DNA of 64,000 nt from Roseiarcus sp963759955 (GTDB lineage Bacteria > Pseudomonadota > Alphaproteobacteria > Rhizobiales > Beijerinckiaceae): the NCBI GenBank assembly GCA_963759955.1, contig CAVXCA010000056.1, positions 1-64,000 of the forward strand, written 5' to 3'. Each line of letters opens with the position of its first letter. The first letter of the stretch is position 1. The notes under the pieces were generated by a model, which was not told the origin of the DNA, did no database searches, and saw only the letters and a program-made list of their open reading frames with translations. The translations under genes were made by a program, and so were the position numbers. Below, in pieces: positions 25,636 to 34,558 of this stretch.

Positions 25636-27312
25636 TTACATATCGGGATAATTGGGACCGCCGCCGCCCTCGGGCGGCGTCCAGTCGATGTTCTGCGCGG
25701 GGTCCTTGATGTCGCAGGTTTTGCAGTGGACGCAGTTTTGCGCGTTGATGACGAAGCGCGGGTCGGCGCGCCTGGCTTCGTCGCCGTAGACCACCTCATA
25801 GACGCCCGCGGGACAATAGAGCCGCGCCGGCTCGCCGTAGCGGGGCAGGTTGTCGCGGATCGGCGCGGCCGGATCGCGCAGGCGAAGATGGACCGGCTGG
25901 TCCTCTTCGTGGTTGGTGTTGGACAGGAACACCGACGAGGGCTTGTCGAACGAGATTTTCCCGTCCGGCTTGGGATAGACGATCGGCTCGACTTCGGCGA
26001 GCGGCTTCAGCGTCGCGCTGTCCGGCTTGCCGTGCTTGAGCGTGCCGAAGATCGAGAAGCCGAAGAGTTCGTTGGTCCACATGTCGAAGCCGGCGCAGGC
26101 GACGCCGAGCGCGAGGCCGAGCTTGGCCCACAGCGGCTTGACGTTGCGCACCTTGTATAGGTCGCGGCCGATGTCCGAGCCGCGCCAGGTTTCTTCGTAG
26201 GCGGTCAGTTCGTCGCCCGCCCGTCCGGCGGCGAGCGCTTCGTGGGTCTTCTCGGCCGCCAGCATTCCCGAGAGGATCGCGTTGTGCGATCCCTTGATGC
26301 GGGCGAAATTGACGAAGCCGGCGGCGCAGCCGATCAGCGCGCCGCCGGGAAAGGCCAGCTTGGGCACCGATTGCCAGCCGCCCGACGAGATCGCCCGCGC
26401 GCCGTAGGCGAGACGTTTGCCGCCCTCGAAAGTGTCGCGGATCAGCGGATGGGTCTTGAAGCGCTGGAATTCGTCGAACGGCGACAGCGTCGGATTGGCG
26501 TAGTTGAGGTGGACGACGAAGCCGACCGAGACCAGGCCCTCGTCGTAGTGATAGAGGAACGAGCCGCCGCTCGATCCGCGGCCGAGCGGCCAGCCGAAGC
26601 TGTGCTGCACCAGCCCTGGCTTGAATTTGCCCGGCGCGACCTGCCAGATCTCCTTCAGGCCGATGCCGTATTTCTGCGGATCGCGGCCCTCGTCGAGCTT
26701 GAAGCGCGCGACGATCTCTTTGGTCAGCGAGCCGCGCGCGCCCTCGGCGATGAGCACGTATTTGCCGCGCAGCTCCATGCCGCGGGTGAAGCTCGCCTTC
26801 GGCTTGCCGTCGCGGCCGATCCCCATGTCGCCGGTCGCCACACCCACGACCTCGCCCTTTTCGCCGTAGAGCAATTCGCTGGCGGCGAAGCCGGGATAGA
26901 TTTCGACGCCGAGCGCCTCGGCGCGCGCGCCGAGCCAGCGCGCGAGCGCGCCCAGCGAGCCGACGAAGTTGCCGTGATTGCTCATCAGCCGAGGCATCGG
27001 CCAATTGGGCAGCCTGATCCCGCCGGAAGGCCCCAGCAGGAAGAAATGGTCGGAGACGACTTTGGTCTTGAGCGGCCGCTCGGGGTCCTCGCGCCAGTCG
27101 GGGATGAGGCGGTCGAGGCCGATCGGGTCGATGACGACGCCGGAGAGAATATGCGCGCCGACCACCGAACCCTTTTCGACGACGACGACCGTGCGATCCG
27201 CGTCGAGTTCTTTCAGGCGGATCGCGGCGGCGAGGCCCGCCGGCCCCGCGCCGACGATGACGACGTCGTAATCCATCGCCTCGCGGGCGGGCAGTTCGCT
27301 TGCATCGGCCAT
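25636..27312 (-). CDS. Electron transfer flavoprotein-ubiquinone oxidoreductase
   Basis: Membrane-associated iron-sulfur flavoprotein that passes electrons from ETF (fatty acid, amino acid and methylamine-type oxidations) to quinone; 558 residues, full length. The FAD site is VVIVGAGPAGLAAAIRL, an ETF-QO family block is GVVIDPIGLDRLIPDWREDP, and the C-terminal 4Fe-4S cluster region contains CPAGVYE and NCVHCKTCDIKDP. The ATG at 27312 is chosen because the Rossmann fold follows within 15 residues; an in-frame start at 27366 is longer but unneeded. No etfAB genes are in view. Confidence 0.96.
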   Translation of the reverse strand: MADASELPAREAMDYDVVIVGAGPAGLAAAIRLKELDADRTVVVVEKGSVVGAHILSGVVIDPIGLDRLIPDWREDPERPLKTKVVSDHFFLLGPSGGIRLPNWPMPRLMSNHGNFVGSLGALARWLGARAEALGVEIYPGFAASELLYGEKGEVVGVATGDMGIGRDGKPKASFTRGMELRGKYVLIAEGARGSLTKEIVARFKLDEGRDPQKYGIGLKEIWQVAPGKFKPGLVQHSFGWPLGRGSSGGSFLYHYDEGLVSVGFVVHLNYANPTLSPFDEFQRFKTHPLIRDTFEGGKRLAYGARAISSGGWQSVPKLAFPGGALIGCAAGFVNFARIKGSHNAILSGMLAAEKTHEALAAGRAGDELTAYEETWRGSDIGRDLYKVRNVKPLWAKLGLALGVACAGFDMWTNELFGFSIFGTLKHGKPDSATLKPLAEVEPIVYPKPDGKISFDKPSSVFLSNTNHEEDQPVHLRLRDPAAPIRDNLPRYGEPARLYCPAGVYEVVYGDEARRADPRFVINAQNCVHCKTCDIKDPAQNIDWTPPEGGGGPNYPDM

Positions 27313-27511
27313 TTTGGTTCTCAGACGGCAAAGAGGATGGGCGAGCAGAACCGCCCCTCGCGCCAAAACTCAAGCCCTAATTGCGCAAATCGCACGGGAA
27401 TGTCGATCCGTCCTTCGACGGGCCGCCCGGGCGTGGTAGAGGTCCGCCTCTTCCGGCGCGCGGACGCGCGCGGCGCTCCACGGATAGAAATTGCAACCCG
27501 GTCCTTCCTCT

Positions 27512-28354
27512 ATGAGCCGACCAGATAAAACCGCGCCCCTGACCGCCCATGAAGCGGCCGAAGCGTTGCGCTGGTGGCGCGAGGCGGGGGTCGATCTCGC
27601 GCTCGACGAGACGCCGCACGACCGTTTCGCCGAAAGCGCGGCGCCCGCGGCGCGCCCTGCGCCGGCGCCCCTCGTCGCCCCGCCCCCCCGCGCGGCCGAG
27701 CCGCCGAGACAAGCGCCGGCATTGACCGCGACGCCCGACGAAGCCGCGCGGTCGGCGCGCGAAGCCGCCGCCGCCGCTCGCACGCTGGAGGAGTTGCGCG
27801 CGGCGCTCGAACGCTTCGAGGGCTGCGGCCTCAAGACGACGGCGACGCAGTTGGTGTTCGCCGACGGCGCGCCCGACGCAAGGATCATGCTGGTGGGCGA
27901 GGCGCCGGGCGCTGACGAAGACCGCATCGGGCGCCCGTTCGTCGGCCGCGCCGGGCAATTGCTCGACCGCATGCTCGCTTCGATCGGCCTCGACCGCGCC
28001 AAGGTCTATATCGCCAACGTCGTGCCCTGGCGCCCGCCGGGCAACCGCACCCCGACGCCGCAGGAGACCGCGATCTGCCTGCCCTTCGTGCGCCGGCAGA
28101 TCGCCCTCGTCGCCCCGCGCCTTCTCGTCTGCCTCGGCGGCTCGGCGACCCAGACGCTGCTCGGCGCCAAGGAGGGCATCACCCGCACCCGCGGCGTCTG
28201 GCGCGATTATCAGAGCGACGACGGCGCCGCGATCCCGACCCTGCCGATGTTCCACCCGGCCTACCTGCTGCGCCAACCCGCCGCCAAGCGGCAGGCGTGG
28301 GCGGACTTGCGCAAGCTGAAACGGGCGATGGAGGAGATGGGCGGCGCGCGGTAG
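27512..28354 (+). CDS. Uracil-DNA glycosylase (family 4/5-like)
   Basis: Base-excision repair enzyme, 280 residues. After a variable Ala/Pro-rich N-terminal 100 residues come the UDG motifs: GEAPGADEDRIGRPFVGRAG (motif 1 and the loop), NVVPWRPPGNRTPTPQE, LVCLGGSATQTLLG and the His motif PMFHPAYLLR. Type-4 enzymes carry a 4Fe-4S cluster with four Cys; here only scattered Cys are seen (EGCGLK, AICLPF, LVCLGG), so the cluster may be incomplete. ATG at 27512; an in-frame TTG at 27491 is an alternative. It is divergent from the ETF-QO gene. Confidence 0.88.
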   Translation: MSRPDKTAPLTAHEAAEALRWWREAGVDLALDETPHDRFAESAAPAARPAPAPLVAPPPRAAEPPRQAPALTATPDEAARSAREAAAAARTLEELRAALERFEGCGLKTTATQLVFADGAPDARIMLVGEAPGADEDRIGRPFVGRAGQLLDRMLASIGLDRAKVYIANVVPWRPPGNRTPTPQETAICLPFVRRQIALVAPRLLVCLGGSATQTLLGAKEGITRTRGVWRDYQSDDGAAIPTLPMFHPAYLLRQPAAKRQAWADLRKLKRAMEEMGGAR

Positions 28355-28668
28355 GCACTGCGGGCGCGTTACTGCTCCGACGTGGCCGGCCTCTCACGTC
28401 ATGGCCGGGCATAGTCCGTCGAAAGACGGGCGTCCTTTCGGACTCCCTATGTCCCGGCCATCCCAAGGCGATTGCGAAGCAATCGTCCGCACGCGGCGCC
28501 GCTGCGAGAACTTTCAAACGTCGGCTGCCGCGGGGCGGAGTAGCAATACGTAACATATCCTCCTACATCGCAAATGTGGCATGTCTCCGTAGATGGACAA
28601 GCCGAGCGAGTCCGTCGGACGCAACGTTCTCCAGAGCGCGTCAATCCAGCAGCTTAGAGGAGACGATC
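28355..28668. other. Intergenic region with a palindromic repeat
   Basis: Contains a REP-like hairpin (28400-28461) and then a less GC-rich stretch (about 28540-28660) that probably carries the promoter of the small exported protein. No other gene seen. Confidence 0.55.
28400..28461. repeat. REP-like palindrome (catggccgggcatag type)
   Basis: Arms 28401-28414 (atggccgggcatag) and 28447-28461 (ctatgtcccggccat) are reverse complements apart from one bulged base; an inner AGTCCG/CGGACT pair extends the stem. It is a different family from the ccctcaccct elements and resembles elements seen next to genes in Bradyrhizobium-type genomes (from memory). Confidence 0.7.
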
Positions 28669-28942
28669 ATGAAGAGACCTCAGGTTTCAATCCTTGCGCT
28701 ATTGGCTGTTTGTGTTGCGGCTTACCCATTCGAGGGTTCTCGTCCCGCGCACGCGACCCAAGCCGGATCCGATCGCCCCTATCACGTGATCGATTTCGGC
28801 GGGACGCGTGCAACTCGTCGTCCGCAACGCCAACGACTGTGCGCCCTGGCAAGCCGAAGCCGTGTGGGGTCCAGGGCCGCCTACAGCCGCTCCCCTAGGC
28901 TATCGCTGTTTCTATAACCCGAACGGACCACACCGCCGCTAG
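28669..28942 (+). pseudogene. Small exported protein, disrupted by a one-base frameshift
   Basis: The ATG at 28669 has an excellent ribosome site (agaggaga, 28656-28663) and a signal peptide (MKRPQVSILALLAVCVAAYP, with a cleavage-like AHA). After VIDFGG (about codon 45) the frame degenerates into Arg/Ser-rich sequence and stops at 28917. Reading one base further on from 28802 instead gives a sensible tail, RVQLVVRNANDCAPWQAEAV then GYRCFYNPNGPHRR, ending in TAG at 28940-28942. Dropping one G from 28801-28803 restores a 90-codon gene with two Cys in the mature part. It may be a true mutation or a sequencing error. Family not recognised. Its stop TAG is shared with the IS target site. Confidence 0.7.
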
Positions 28943-30004
28943 AGCACTGCCCGCTTAAGATGGCGCATAGCCGGCCTCGGCGAAATAGTTGGCGCAGGCT
29001 TGCGGCGTGATTTCGTCGAGGCATTGGCCGATGCGGTCCCAGAGGGCCGGCACGGTTCGCTCGGCGGCCTTTCGCAGGTGCGACTTGAGTTGTGAAAAGG
29101 CCATTTCGATCGGGTTCAGATCGGGCGAGTAGGCCGGCAGCAAGCGCATCTCGGCCCCGGCGTCGGCGATCAGCTTGCGCACGCCGGCGACCTTGTGGGC
29201 GGGCAGGTTGTCCATCACGACGATCTCGTCGGGTCGCAGGGCGGGGACGAGTATTTTTTCGACATAGACCAGGAAGGCCTCGCCGTTCATGGGTCCGTCC
29301 AGAACAAAGGGCGCGACCAGCCCTTCGCGCCGCAGGCCGGCGGTGAAGGTGGTGGTCTTCCAGTGTCCGAAGGGCGCCTTGGCCAACAGCCGCTGGCCGC
29401 GTCGGCATCGTCCGCGCAGGCGGACCATTTTGGTGGAAGCGCCCGTCTCGTCGATGAACACCAGCTTGTCGGGATTGAGGTCCGCTTGGTTCGCCTTCCA
29501 GGCTTCACGCGCCTGAGCCACGTCGGGCCTGTCCTGCTCGGAGGCGTGCAAAGTTTTTTTTGAAGCTGAGCCCGTGCCGCTGGACAAAACGATCCATCGA
29601 GCTGGTGGAGGTCTTTTGGCCCAGCTCCGCCTGGACGCGCTGCGTCAGCTCCGCCAGGCTCAGATCAGGCTCCCCGGCGATCAGCGCCAATAGCCAAGGC
29701 GCGTGCGCCTCCAAAGGCGAGCGGTTCTTGCCCACCCGCGGCGCCGGGGCGGCGCTGCCCGTCTCGTCCAACCGCTTCTTCCAGCGGATCGCCGAGGACG
29801 CCCCCACCTTGAAGCGACGAGCCGCGCCGCGACGCGAGTTCCCCTCCGCCACCTCCTCCAATACGCGCCTGCGATAATCTTCGGAATACGGCCGACCGAC
29901 CATGGAAGCCTCCCGAATCAGAGGCACGATCGACTCACATTTTGCCCGCCGAGGGAATCCACCCCGCGATCACAATCGATTCATCGTCGCTGGGCAATGC
30001 TCTA
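28940..30004 (-). mobile_element. IS630-family insertion sequence (copy 2)
   Basis: The element is 28942-30002 (1,061 bp) between duplicated TA at 28940-28941 and 30003-30004. The terminal repeats GAGCACTGCCC (left) and GAGCATTGCCC (right, complement) differ by one base. The restored target is CTAG. It differs from copy 1 in termini and transposase, so the two were acquired independently. The target dinucleotide was the overlap of the stop codons of the upstream small gene and of ispA. Confidence 0.92.
28955..29903 (-). CDS. IS630-family transposase made by -1 ribosomal frameshift
   Basis: Two overlapping frames. The first, from the ATG at 29903 (MVGRPYSEDYRRRVLEEVAE), encodes the HTH DNA-binding part; the second, ending at 28955, encodes the catalytic part with Asp in VFIDETGAS, Asp in VVMDNLPAHK and Glu in PDLNPIEMAF. 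They meet at a run of eight A on the coding strand (29561-29554); slipping back one base joins HGLSFKKK to TLHASEQDRPDV, restoring a normal IS630 transposase of about 315 residues. Programmed -1 slippage on such A-runs is established for several IS families, so this is read as one active gene, not a pseudogene. Confidence 0.88.
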
Positions 30005-30922
30005 GTTCTTCCTCGCCGCCACGAACGCCGCCGCCTCGCGCAGCGCGTCCCCTGCCGCGCCGAGTCTCGCCTCGTCGATCGCCGCCACGGCCTCCTCCAC
30101 CAGCGCGTCGCGCTTCGCGCGCGCGCCCTCTAATCCGAGCGCCGCAACGAAGGTCGCCTTGTTGCGCGCGGCGTCCTTGCCGGCGCGTTTGCCGAGCGCC
30201 GCCGTTTCGCCCTCGGCGTCGAGCAGGTCGTCGGCGATCTGGAACGCGGCGCCGAGCGCGGCGCCGTAGCGGGCGAGCGCCGCGCGGGCGGGCGCCGGCG
30301 CCTTAGCGGCGATCGCGCCCGCTTCGACGCTGAAGCGAAGAAGCGCGCCCGTCTTCATCGCCTGCATCTCGGCGATCGCTTCAGCGCCGAGCGGCGCGCT
30401 CGCGCTTTCGGCGCCGATGTCGAGCATTTGCCCGCCGACCATGCCGGCGAGGCCGCTCGCGCGGGCGAGGCCGGCGCAGAGCGCGGCGCGAATTTCGGCG
30501 TCCTTCGTCGTCGCGGGGTCCGCCAACACCTCGAAGGCGAGCGTCAGCAGCGCGTCGCCGGCCAGGATAGCGGTCGCCTCGTCGAAGGCGCGATGCACGG
30601 TCGGCCGGCCGCGGCGCAGGTCGTCGTCGTCCATCGCGGGCAGGTCGTCGTGGATGAGCGAATAGCCGTGGACGAGTTCGATCGCGGCGCCGACGCGGCG
30701 CGGCCCGGCGCCCGTCACGCCGAACGCGCGCGCGGTCTCGACGACGAGGAACGGGCGCACCCGCTTGCCGCCGCCCAGCGCGCCGTAGCGCATCGCCTCG
30801 ATCAGCCGCGCCGGGCGCGTCGGCTCGCCCTCGCGCGCCTCAGGGGAAAGCAGCGCGTCGAGCTCGGCCTCGATGGCCGCGCCGACCTCGGCCAGACGGG
30901 CGGCGAAAACGTTGACGTCCAT
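30002..30922 (-). CDS. ispA: Short-chain polyprenyl (farnesyl) diphosphate synthase
   Basis: Trans-isoprenyl diphosphate synthase, 306 residues from the ATG at 30922 (a TTG lies three codons upstream). The first Asp-rich motif is DDLPAMDDDDLRRG, with the two-residue insertion normal in bacterial FPP synthases, and the second is FQIADDLLD. GGGKRVRPFL and HGYSLIHD are also typical. Chain length (C15 or C20) is not certain from motifs. The stop TAG (30002-30004) overlaps the TA at the right end of IS copy 2; before insertion the same CTAG would also have ended the gene, so the protein is unchanged. Confidence 0.93.
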   Translation of the reverse strand: MDVNVFAARLAEVGAAIEAELDALLSPEAREGEPTRPARLIEAMRYGALGGGKRVRPFLVVETARAFGVTGAGPRRVGAAIELVHGYSLIHDDLPAMDDDDLRRGRPTVHRAFDEATAILAGDALLTLAFEVLADPATTKDAEIRAALCAGLARASGLAGMVGGQMLDIGAESASAPLGAEAIAEMQAMKTGALLRFSVEAGAIAAKAPAPARAALARYGAALGAAFQIADDLLDAEGETAALGKRAGKDAARNKATFVAALGLEGARAKRDALVEEAVAAIDEARLGAAGDALREAAAFVAARKN

Positions 30923-30943
30923 GGGAGCCAAGGGAGCCCGCGT

Positions 30944-31912
30944 TCAGCCGGCGTAATCGGCGGGATTGAAGATGCGTTTGGTCGAGCAGAATTCGCAGGT
31001 GACGCCGATCATGCCGTCGTCGCCGATCATCGCGGCGCGCTCCTCGGGCGAGAAGCTCTGCAACATCGCGTCGATGCGTTCGGCCGAGCAACGGCACGTG
31101 TCGCTCAGCGCCATCGGCTCGGAGACGCGCACGCCGCGCTCGTTGAAGAGGCGGAACAGCAGGCGCTCGCTCGACAGGGTGGGATCGATGAGTTCGTGGT
31201 CCTCGGTGGTGGCGGCGCGCGCCTTCGCTTCGACCCACTCGTCGTCCTCGGGCGACGCTTCAGGGGCGACGCCTTCAGGCGCGTCGCCGGGATGGAAATC
31301 GGCGCGACGGCGCCGCTCCGGCGAATCGGGGAGGAATTGCGCGAGCAGCCCGCCCGCGCGCCATTCGACGCCGTGCGCGGTGACGCTCTGGCCGACGGCG
31401 AGGCGAACCAGGGTCGGGATCTGCTCGGAGCGCTCGAAATAGGCGTGGGCGGCGTGCTCGAGGCCCTGGCCCTCGAGGGGGATGACGCCCTGGTAGCGCG
31501 ACATGTCGCCGCCGGGATCGATGGTGAACGCGAGGTGGCCTTCGCCGAGCAGATCGCCCTCGCCGCCCGCGGCGATGCGTTTGGCGAGCGCCGCTTCGTC
31601 GAAGCGGGCCAACGCGCGCAGGTTCGACGGCGCGTCGAAATCGACCACTAGCATGTGCAGCGGGCCGGTCGTCTTGGTCTGCAACTGAAAGCGGCCTTCG
31701 TGCTTGAGCGTCGAGCCGAGCAGCACCGCGAGCGCCGCCGCTTCGCCGACCACGCGCGAGATCGGGTCGGGATAGGCGTGGCGCTTGAGGATGGCGTCGA
31801 TGACGGCCCCTAAGCGCACCAGCCGGCCGCGCGTGCTCAGGCTCTCGACGGTGTAGGGCAGAACGATGTCGTCCTCGCCGATGTCGGAGACGTCGCGCGC
31901 GACTGGCCTCAT
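30944..31912 (-). CDS. hslO: Redox-regulated chaperonin Hsp33
   Basis: Cytoplasmic holdase chaperone activated by oxidation, 322 residues. The C-terminal zinc site is complete: CRC in DTCRCSAERID and CEFC in VTCEFCSTKRIF (CxC, CxxC). The N-terminal domain shows AYPDPISRVVGEAAALAVLL and the core IDPGGDMSRYQGVIPLEGQG. A charged insert around 225-250 is longer than in E. coli. The ATG overlaps the argF stop (ATGA at 31909-31912), so it is translated together with the arginine genes, an order seen in many alphaproteobacteria. Confidence 0.96.
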   Translation of the reverse strand: MRPVARDVSDIGEDDIVLPYTVESLSTRGRLVRLGAVIDAILKRHAYPDPISRVVGEAAALAVLLGSTLKHEGRFQLQTKTTGPLHMLVVDFDAPSNLRALARFDEAALAKRIAAGGEGDLLGEGHLAFTIDPGGDMSRYQGVIPLEGQGLEHAAHAYFERSEQIPTLVRLAVGQSVTAHGVEWRAGGLLAQFLPDSPERRRRADFHPGDAPEGVAPEASPEDDEWVEAKARAATTEDHELIDPTLSSERLLFRLFNERGVRVSEPMALSDTCRCSAERIDAMLQSFSPEERAAMIGDDGMIGVTCEFCSTKRIFNPADYAG

Positions 31913-32856
31913 GAGTTGGCCGCTCCCAGGCACCAGGCGAGCACGCCCTTTTGCGCATGAAGCCGGTTCTCGGCTTCGTCGAACACCACCGACTGCGGCC
32001 CGTCGATCACTTCGTCGGTGACCTCCTCGCCACGATGGGCCGGCAGGCAATGCATGAAGATCGCATCCTTCGCGGCGCGGCTCATCAGCGCTTTGTTGAC
32101 CTGGTAGGGCGCGAGCAGATTGTGGCGCCGCCCCTCGTCCTCGTCGCCCATCGAGACCCAGCAGTCGGAGATGATTGCCGCGGCGCCGGCGACGGCGGCC
32201 TCCGGGTCCTCGCGCATGATCACCTTGGCGCCCCCCGCGCGCGCCGCCGCGATGCGCTGAGGAGGCGGCTGCAATTCCTTGGGGCACGCGATGTCGAGCT
32301 GGAAGTCGAAACGCCCCGCAGCGTCGATCCACGACGACAATACGTTGTTGTAGTCGCCGCTCCAGGCGACCTTCTGGCCGCGGATCGGGCCGCGATGCTC
32401 TTCAAAGGTGAGGATGTCCGCCATCACCTGGCAGGGATGGGACTGCTTGGTGAGGCCGTTGATGACCGGCACGGTCGCGTAGCGCGCCAGCTCCTCCATG
32501 TCGGCGTGACTGAGAATGCGGATCATGATCGCGTCGACGTAGCGCGAAAGGACGCGCGCGGTGTCGGCGAGGGTTTCGCCGCGGCCGAGCTGCATCTCGT
32601 CGCCGGTCAGCATGATCGTTTCGCCGCCGAGTTCGCGCATCGCCAGATCGAAGGAGACGCGGGTGCGCGTCGAGGGCGCGTCGAAGATCATCGCCAGCGT
32701 CTTGCCCGCCAGCGGAAGCGAAGCGGCGCGCTCGCCCTTGACGCGCGCCGCCTTCATCGCCTTGGCGGCGTCGAGAATGGCGCGTAAGTCCCCGGTCGGC
32801 TGTTCCAGGAGATCGAGGAAGTGGCGCGTCGGCGTCGACACAAAGGGCGAGTTCAT
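31909..32856 (-). CDS. argF: Ornithine carbamoyltransferase
   Basis: Makes citrulline from ornithine and carbamoyl phosphate in arginine synthesis; 315 residues. Carbamoyl phosphate site FDAPSTRTRVSFD, then the conserved NGLTKQSHPCQVMAD, the ornithine-site region DCWVSMGDE and the catalytic FMHCLPAHRGEEV. Start and stop both overlap neighbours by ATGA junctions (argD upstream at 32853-32856, hslO downstream), so argD-argF-hslO form one coupled operon. Pathway regulation is not evident in the leader. Confidence 0.97.
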   Translation of the reverse strand: MNSPFVSTPTRHFLDLLEQPTGDLRAILDAAKAMKAARVKGERAASLPLAGKTLAMIFDAPSTRTRVSFDLAMRELGGETIMLTGDEMQLGRGETLADTARVLSRYVDAIMIRILSHADMEELARYATVPVINGLTKQSHPCQVMADILTFEEHRGPIRGQKVAWSGDYNNVLSSWIDAAGRFDFQLDIACPKELQPPPQRIAAARAGGAKVIMREDPEAAVAGAAAIISDCWVSMGDEDEGRRHNLLAPYQVNKALMSRAAKDAIFMHCLPAHRGEEVTDEVIDGPQSVVFDEAENRLHAQKGVLAWCLGAANS

Positions 32857-34058
32857 GCGGCGGCGCCCTTCTTCGATGGCGCGAGAGCGCCTTCGAGGTC
32901 GGCGCAGGCCGCGTCCAATCGCCGCACGCCTTCGGCCAGTTCCTCCTCAGTGATGACGAGCGGCGGCAGCACGCGAACGACATTGTCGCCGGCCGGAATC
33001 GTCAACAGCTTGTGGGCGCGGGCCGCCGCCGCGAACTCCTGCGGCGGGACCTTGAGCTTGAGGCCGATCATCAGACCCTCGCCGCGAATTTCCGCAATGA
33101 CGTCGGGGCGCCGATCCTTCAGCTCGGCGAGGCGCTGACGCGCGAACAGACCGAGACGCGCGACCCGCTCGACGAATCCCGGCGCCAGCACGACGTCGAG
33201 CACAGCGTTGCCCACCGCCATCGCCAACGGATTGCCGCCGAACGTGGTGCCGTGCGATCCCACCGTCAGGCCTTTGGCGGCGTCCGCGGTCGCGAGGCAC
33301 GCGCCCATCGGGAAGCCGCCGCCGATGCCCTTGGCGATGGTCATGATGTCGGGAACGGCGCCCGAATGCTCGTAGGCGAACAGCCGCCCGGTGCGAGCGA
33401 CCCCGGTCTGGATTTCGTCGAAGATCAGCAGCAGGCCGTGCTTGTCGCACAGCGCGCGCAAGCCCTTGAGAAACGCCGGCGGGATCACCCTGACGCCGCC
33501 TTCGCCCTGGATCGGCTCGATCATCAGCGCGCCGGTTCCCGGGCCGATCGCCGCCTCCACGGCGTCGAGGTCGGTTACCGGGATCTGGTCGAAACCGTCC
33601 ACCTTCGGCCCGAAACCCTCGATGTATTTGGCCTGTCCGCCGGCGGCGATCATCGCCAGCGTGCGCCCGTGAAAGGCGCCTTCGAAAGTCAGGATGCGGT
33701 ACTTCTCGGGATGGCCGCCGGCCGACTGGCGCTTGCGCGCCATCTTGACCGCCGCCTCGTTGGCCTCGACGCCCGAATTGCTGAAGAAAACCAGGTCGGC
33801 GAAGGTCACCTCGGTCAGCCGCCGCGCCAGACGCTCGCCCTCCGGCATTTGAAAGAGATTGGACGTGTGCCAGAGCTTGCCGGCCTGGGTCGTCAGCGCC
33901 TCGACCAGGTGCGGATGCGAATAGCCGAGCGAAGCCACGGCGATGCCGCCCCCGAAGTCGAGATAGCGCTCCCCCGTCGTCGCCGTCAGCCAGCAGCCGT
34001 CGCCGCGCTCGAAAGCGACGTCGGCTCTGGCGTAGACCGGCACGATTGCGGACGGCAT
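32853..34058 (-). CDS. argD: Acetylornithine / succinyl-diaminopimelate aminotransferase
   Basis: PLP-dependent class III aminotransferase, 401 residues. Key regions are YLDFGGGIAVASLGYSHPHL, FFSNSGVEANEAAVKMAR (PLP phosphate site), FDEIQTGVARTGRLFAYEHS (Asp that contacts the pyridine) and IAKGIGGGFPMGA with the Schiff-base Lys. The ATG at 34058 gives a start aligned with the family; an in-frame start at 34109 adds a basic stretch without conservation. First gene of argD-argF-hslO; the promoter must lie in the 500-base region shared with gcrA. Confidence 0.95.
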   Translation of the reverse strand: MPSAIVPVYARADVAFERGDGCWLTATTGERYLDFGGGIAVASLGYSHPHLVEALTTQAGKLWHTSNLFQMPEGERLARRLTEVTFADLVFFSNSGVEANEAAVKMARKRQSAGGHPEKYRILTFEGAFHGRTLAMIAAGGQAKYIEGFGPKVDGFDQIPVTDLDAVEAAIGPGTGALMIEPIQGEGGVRVIPPAFLKGLRALCDKHGLLLIFDEIQTGVARTGRLFAYEHSGAVPDIMTIAKGIGGGFPMGACLATADAAKGLTVGSHGTTFGGNPLAMAVGNAVLDVVLAPGFVERVARLGLFARQRLAELKDRRPDVIAEIRGEGLMIGLKLKVPPQEFAAAARAHKLLTIPAGDNVVRVLPPLVITEEELAEGVRRLDAACADLEGALAPSKKGAAA

Positions 34059-34558
34059 GGGCTTGCTCCCTCGAAAGCTGTGGGCGCGACGGCGCGGGAC
34101 AGCGCACAAACAAAAACGCCGCCCCGCAGGGACGGCCTCTCACGTGAGCGATCATAGGGGAAACCAGCCGTTTTGGTCAATTCGCGTGTGAGCGAGCAAG
34201 AAATTTGCGTCGCCGGCGCGCGCATTCGTCCCTTTGCGAATTCGCGGTAATTTATTGAGGAGACTCGCGCAATTGCGCCTCACGCCCCGGAGCGCCGGCA
34301 TGACCATACGTTAGAGCTGGGGAAAAGCCTGTCGTCGAGCCCCGTCCGACTCTTGCGCGTGATTCAACGACTAGTGTAGATTCTTTCGCGGGCGCCACGA
34401 GATGTCGTGTCGCGACTTTCAGGAGAGCGTTTCGGTGCGTGACGCTTGCCAGCGCGGCTGGCCAGGCGGGGCGATCGGATTCGGCCCGGAATATTTTCGA
34501 TCGGCGGACGTGGGATTCTTTCTGCCAGCCCCACCGAGGCCAAGATGCGAGGCCAACA
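34059..34558. other. Divergent argD / gcrA regulatory region
   Basis: 500 bases without a gene. The gcrA-proximal half (34241-34520) is less GC-rich and holds six GANTC sites (listed separately). No clear -35/-10 pair could be fixed by eye for either side. Confidence 0.6.
34262..34518 (+). promoter_or_regulatory. Cluster of six GANTC (CcrM methylation) sites upstream of gcrA
   Basis: GANTC occurs at 34262, 34348, 34361, 34379, 34478 and 34514. At this base composition fewer than one would be expected in 257 bases. CcrM methylates GANTC in alphaproteobacteria and GcrA reads methylated GANTC in promoters, so this is a likely methylation-sensitive, possibly autoregulated promoter (inference). 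Confidence 0.65.
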
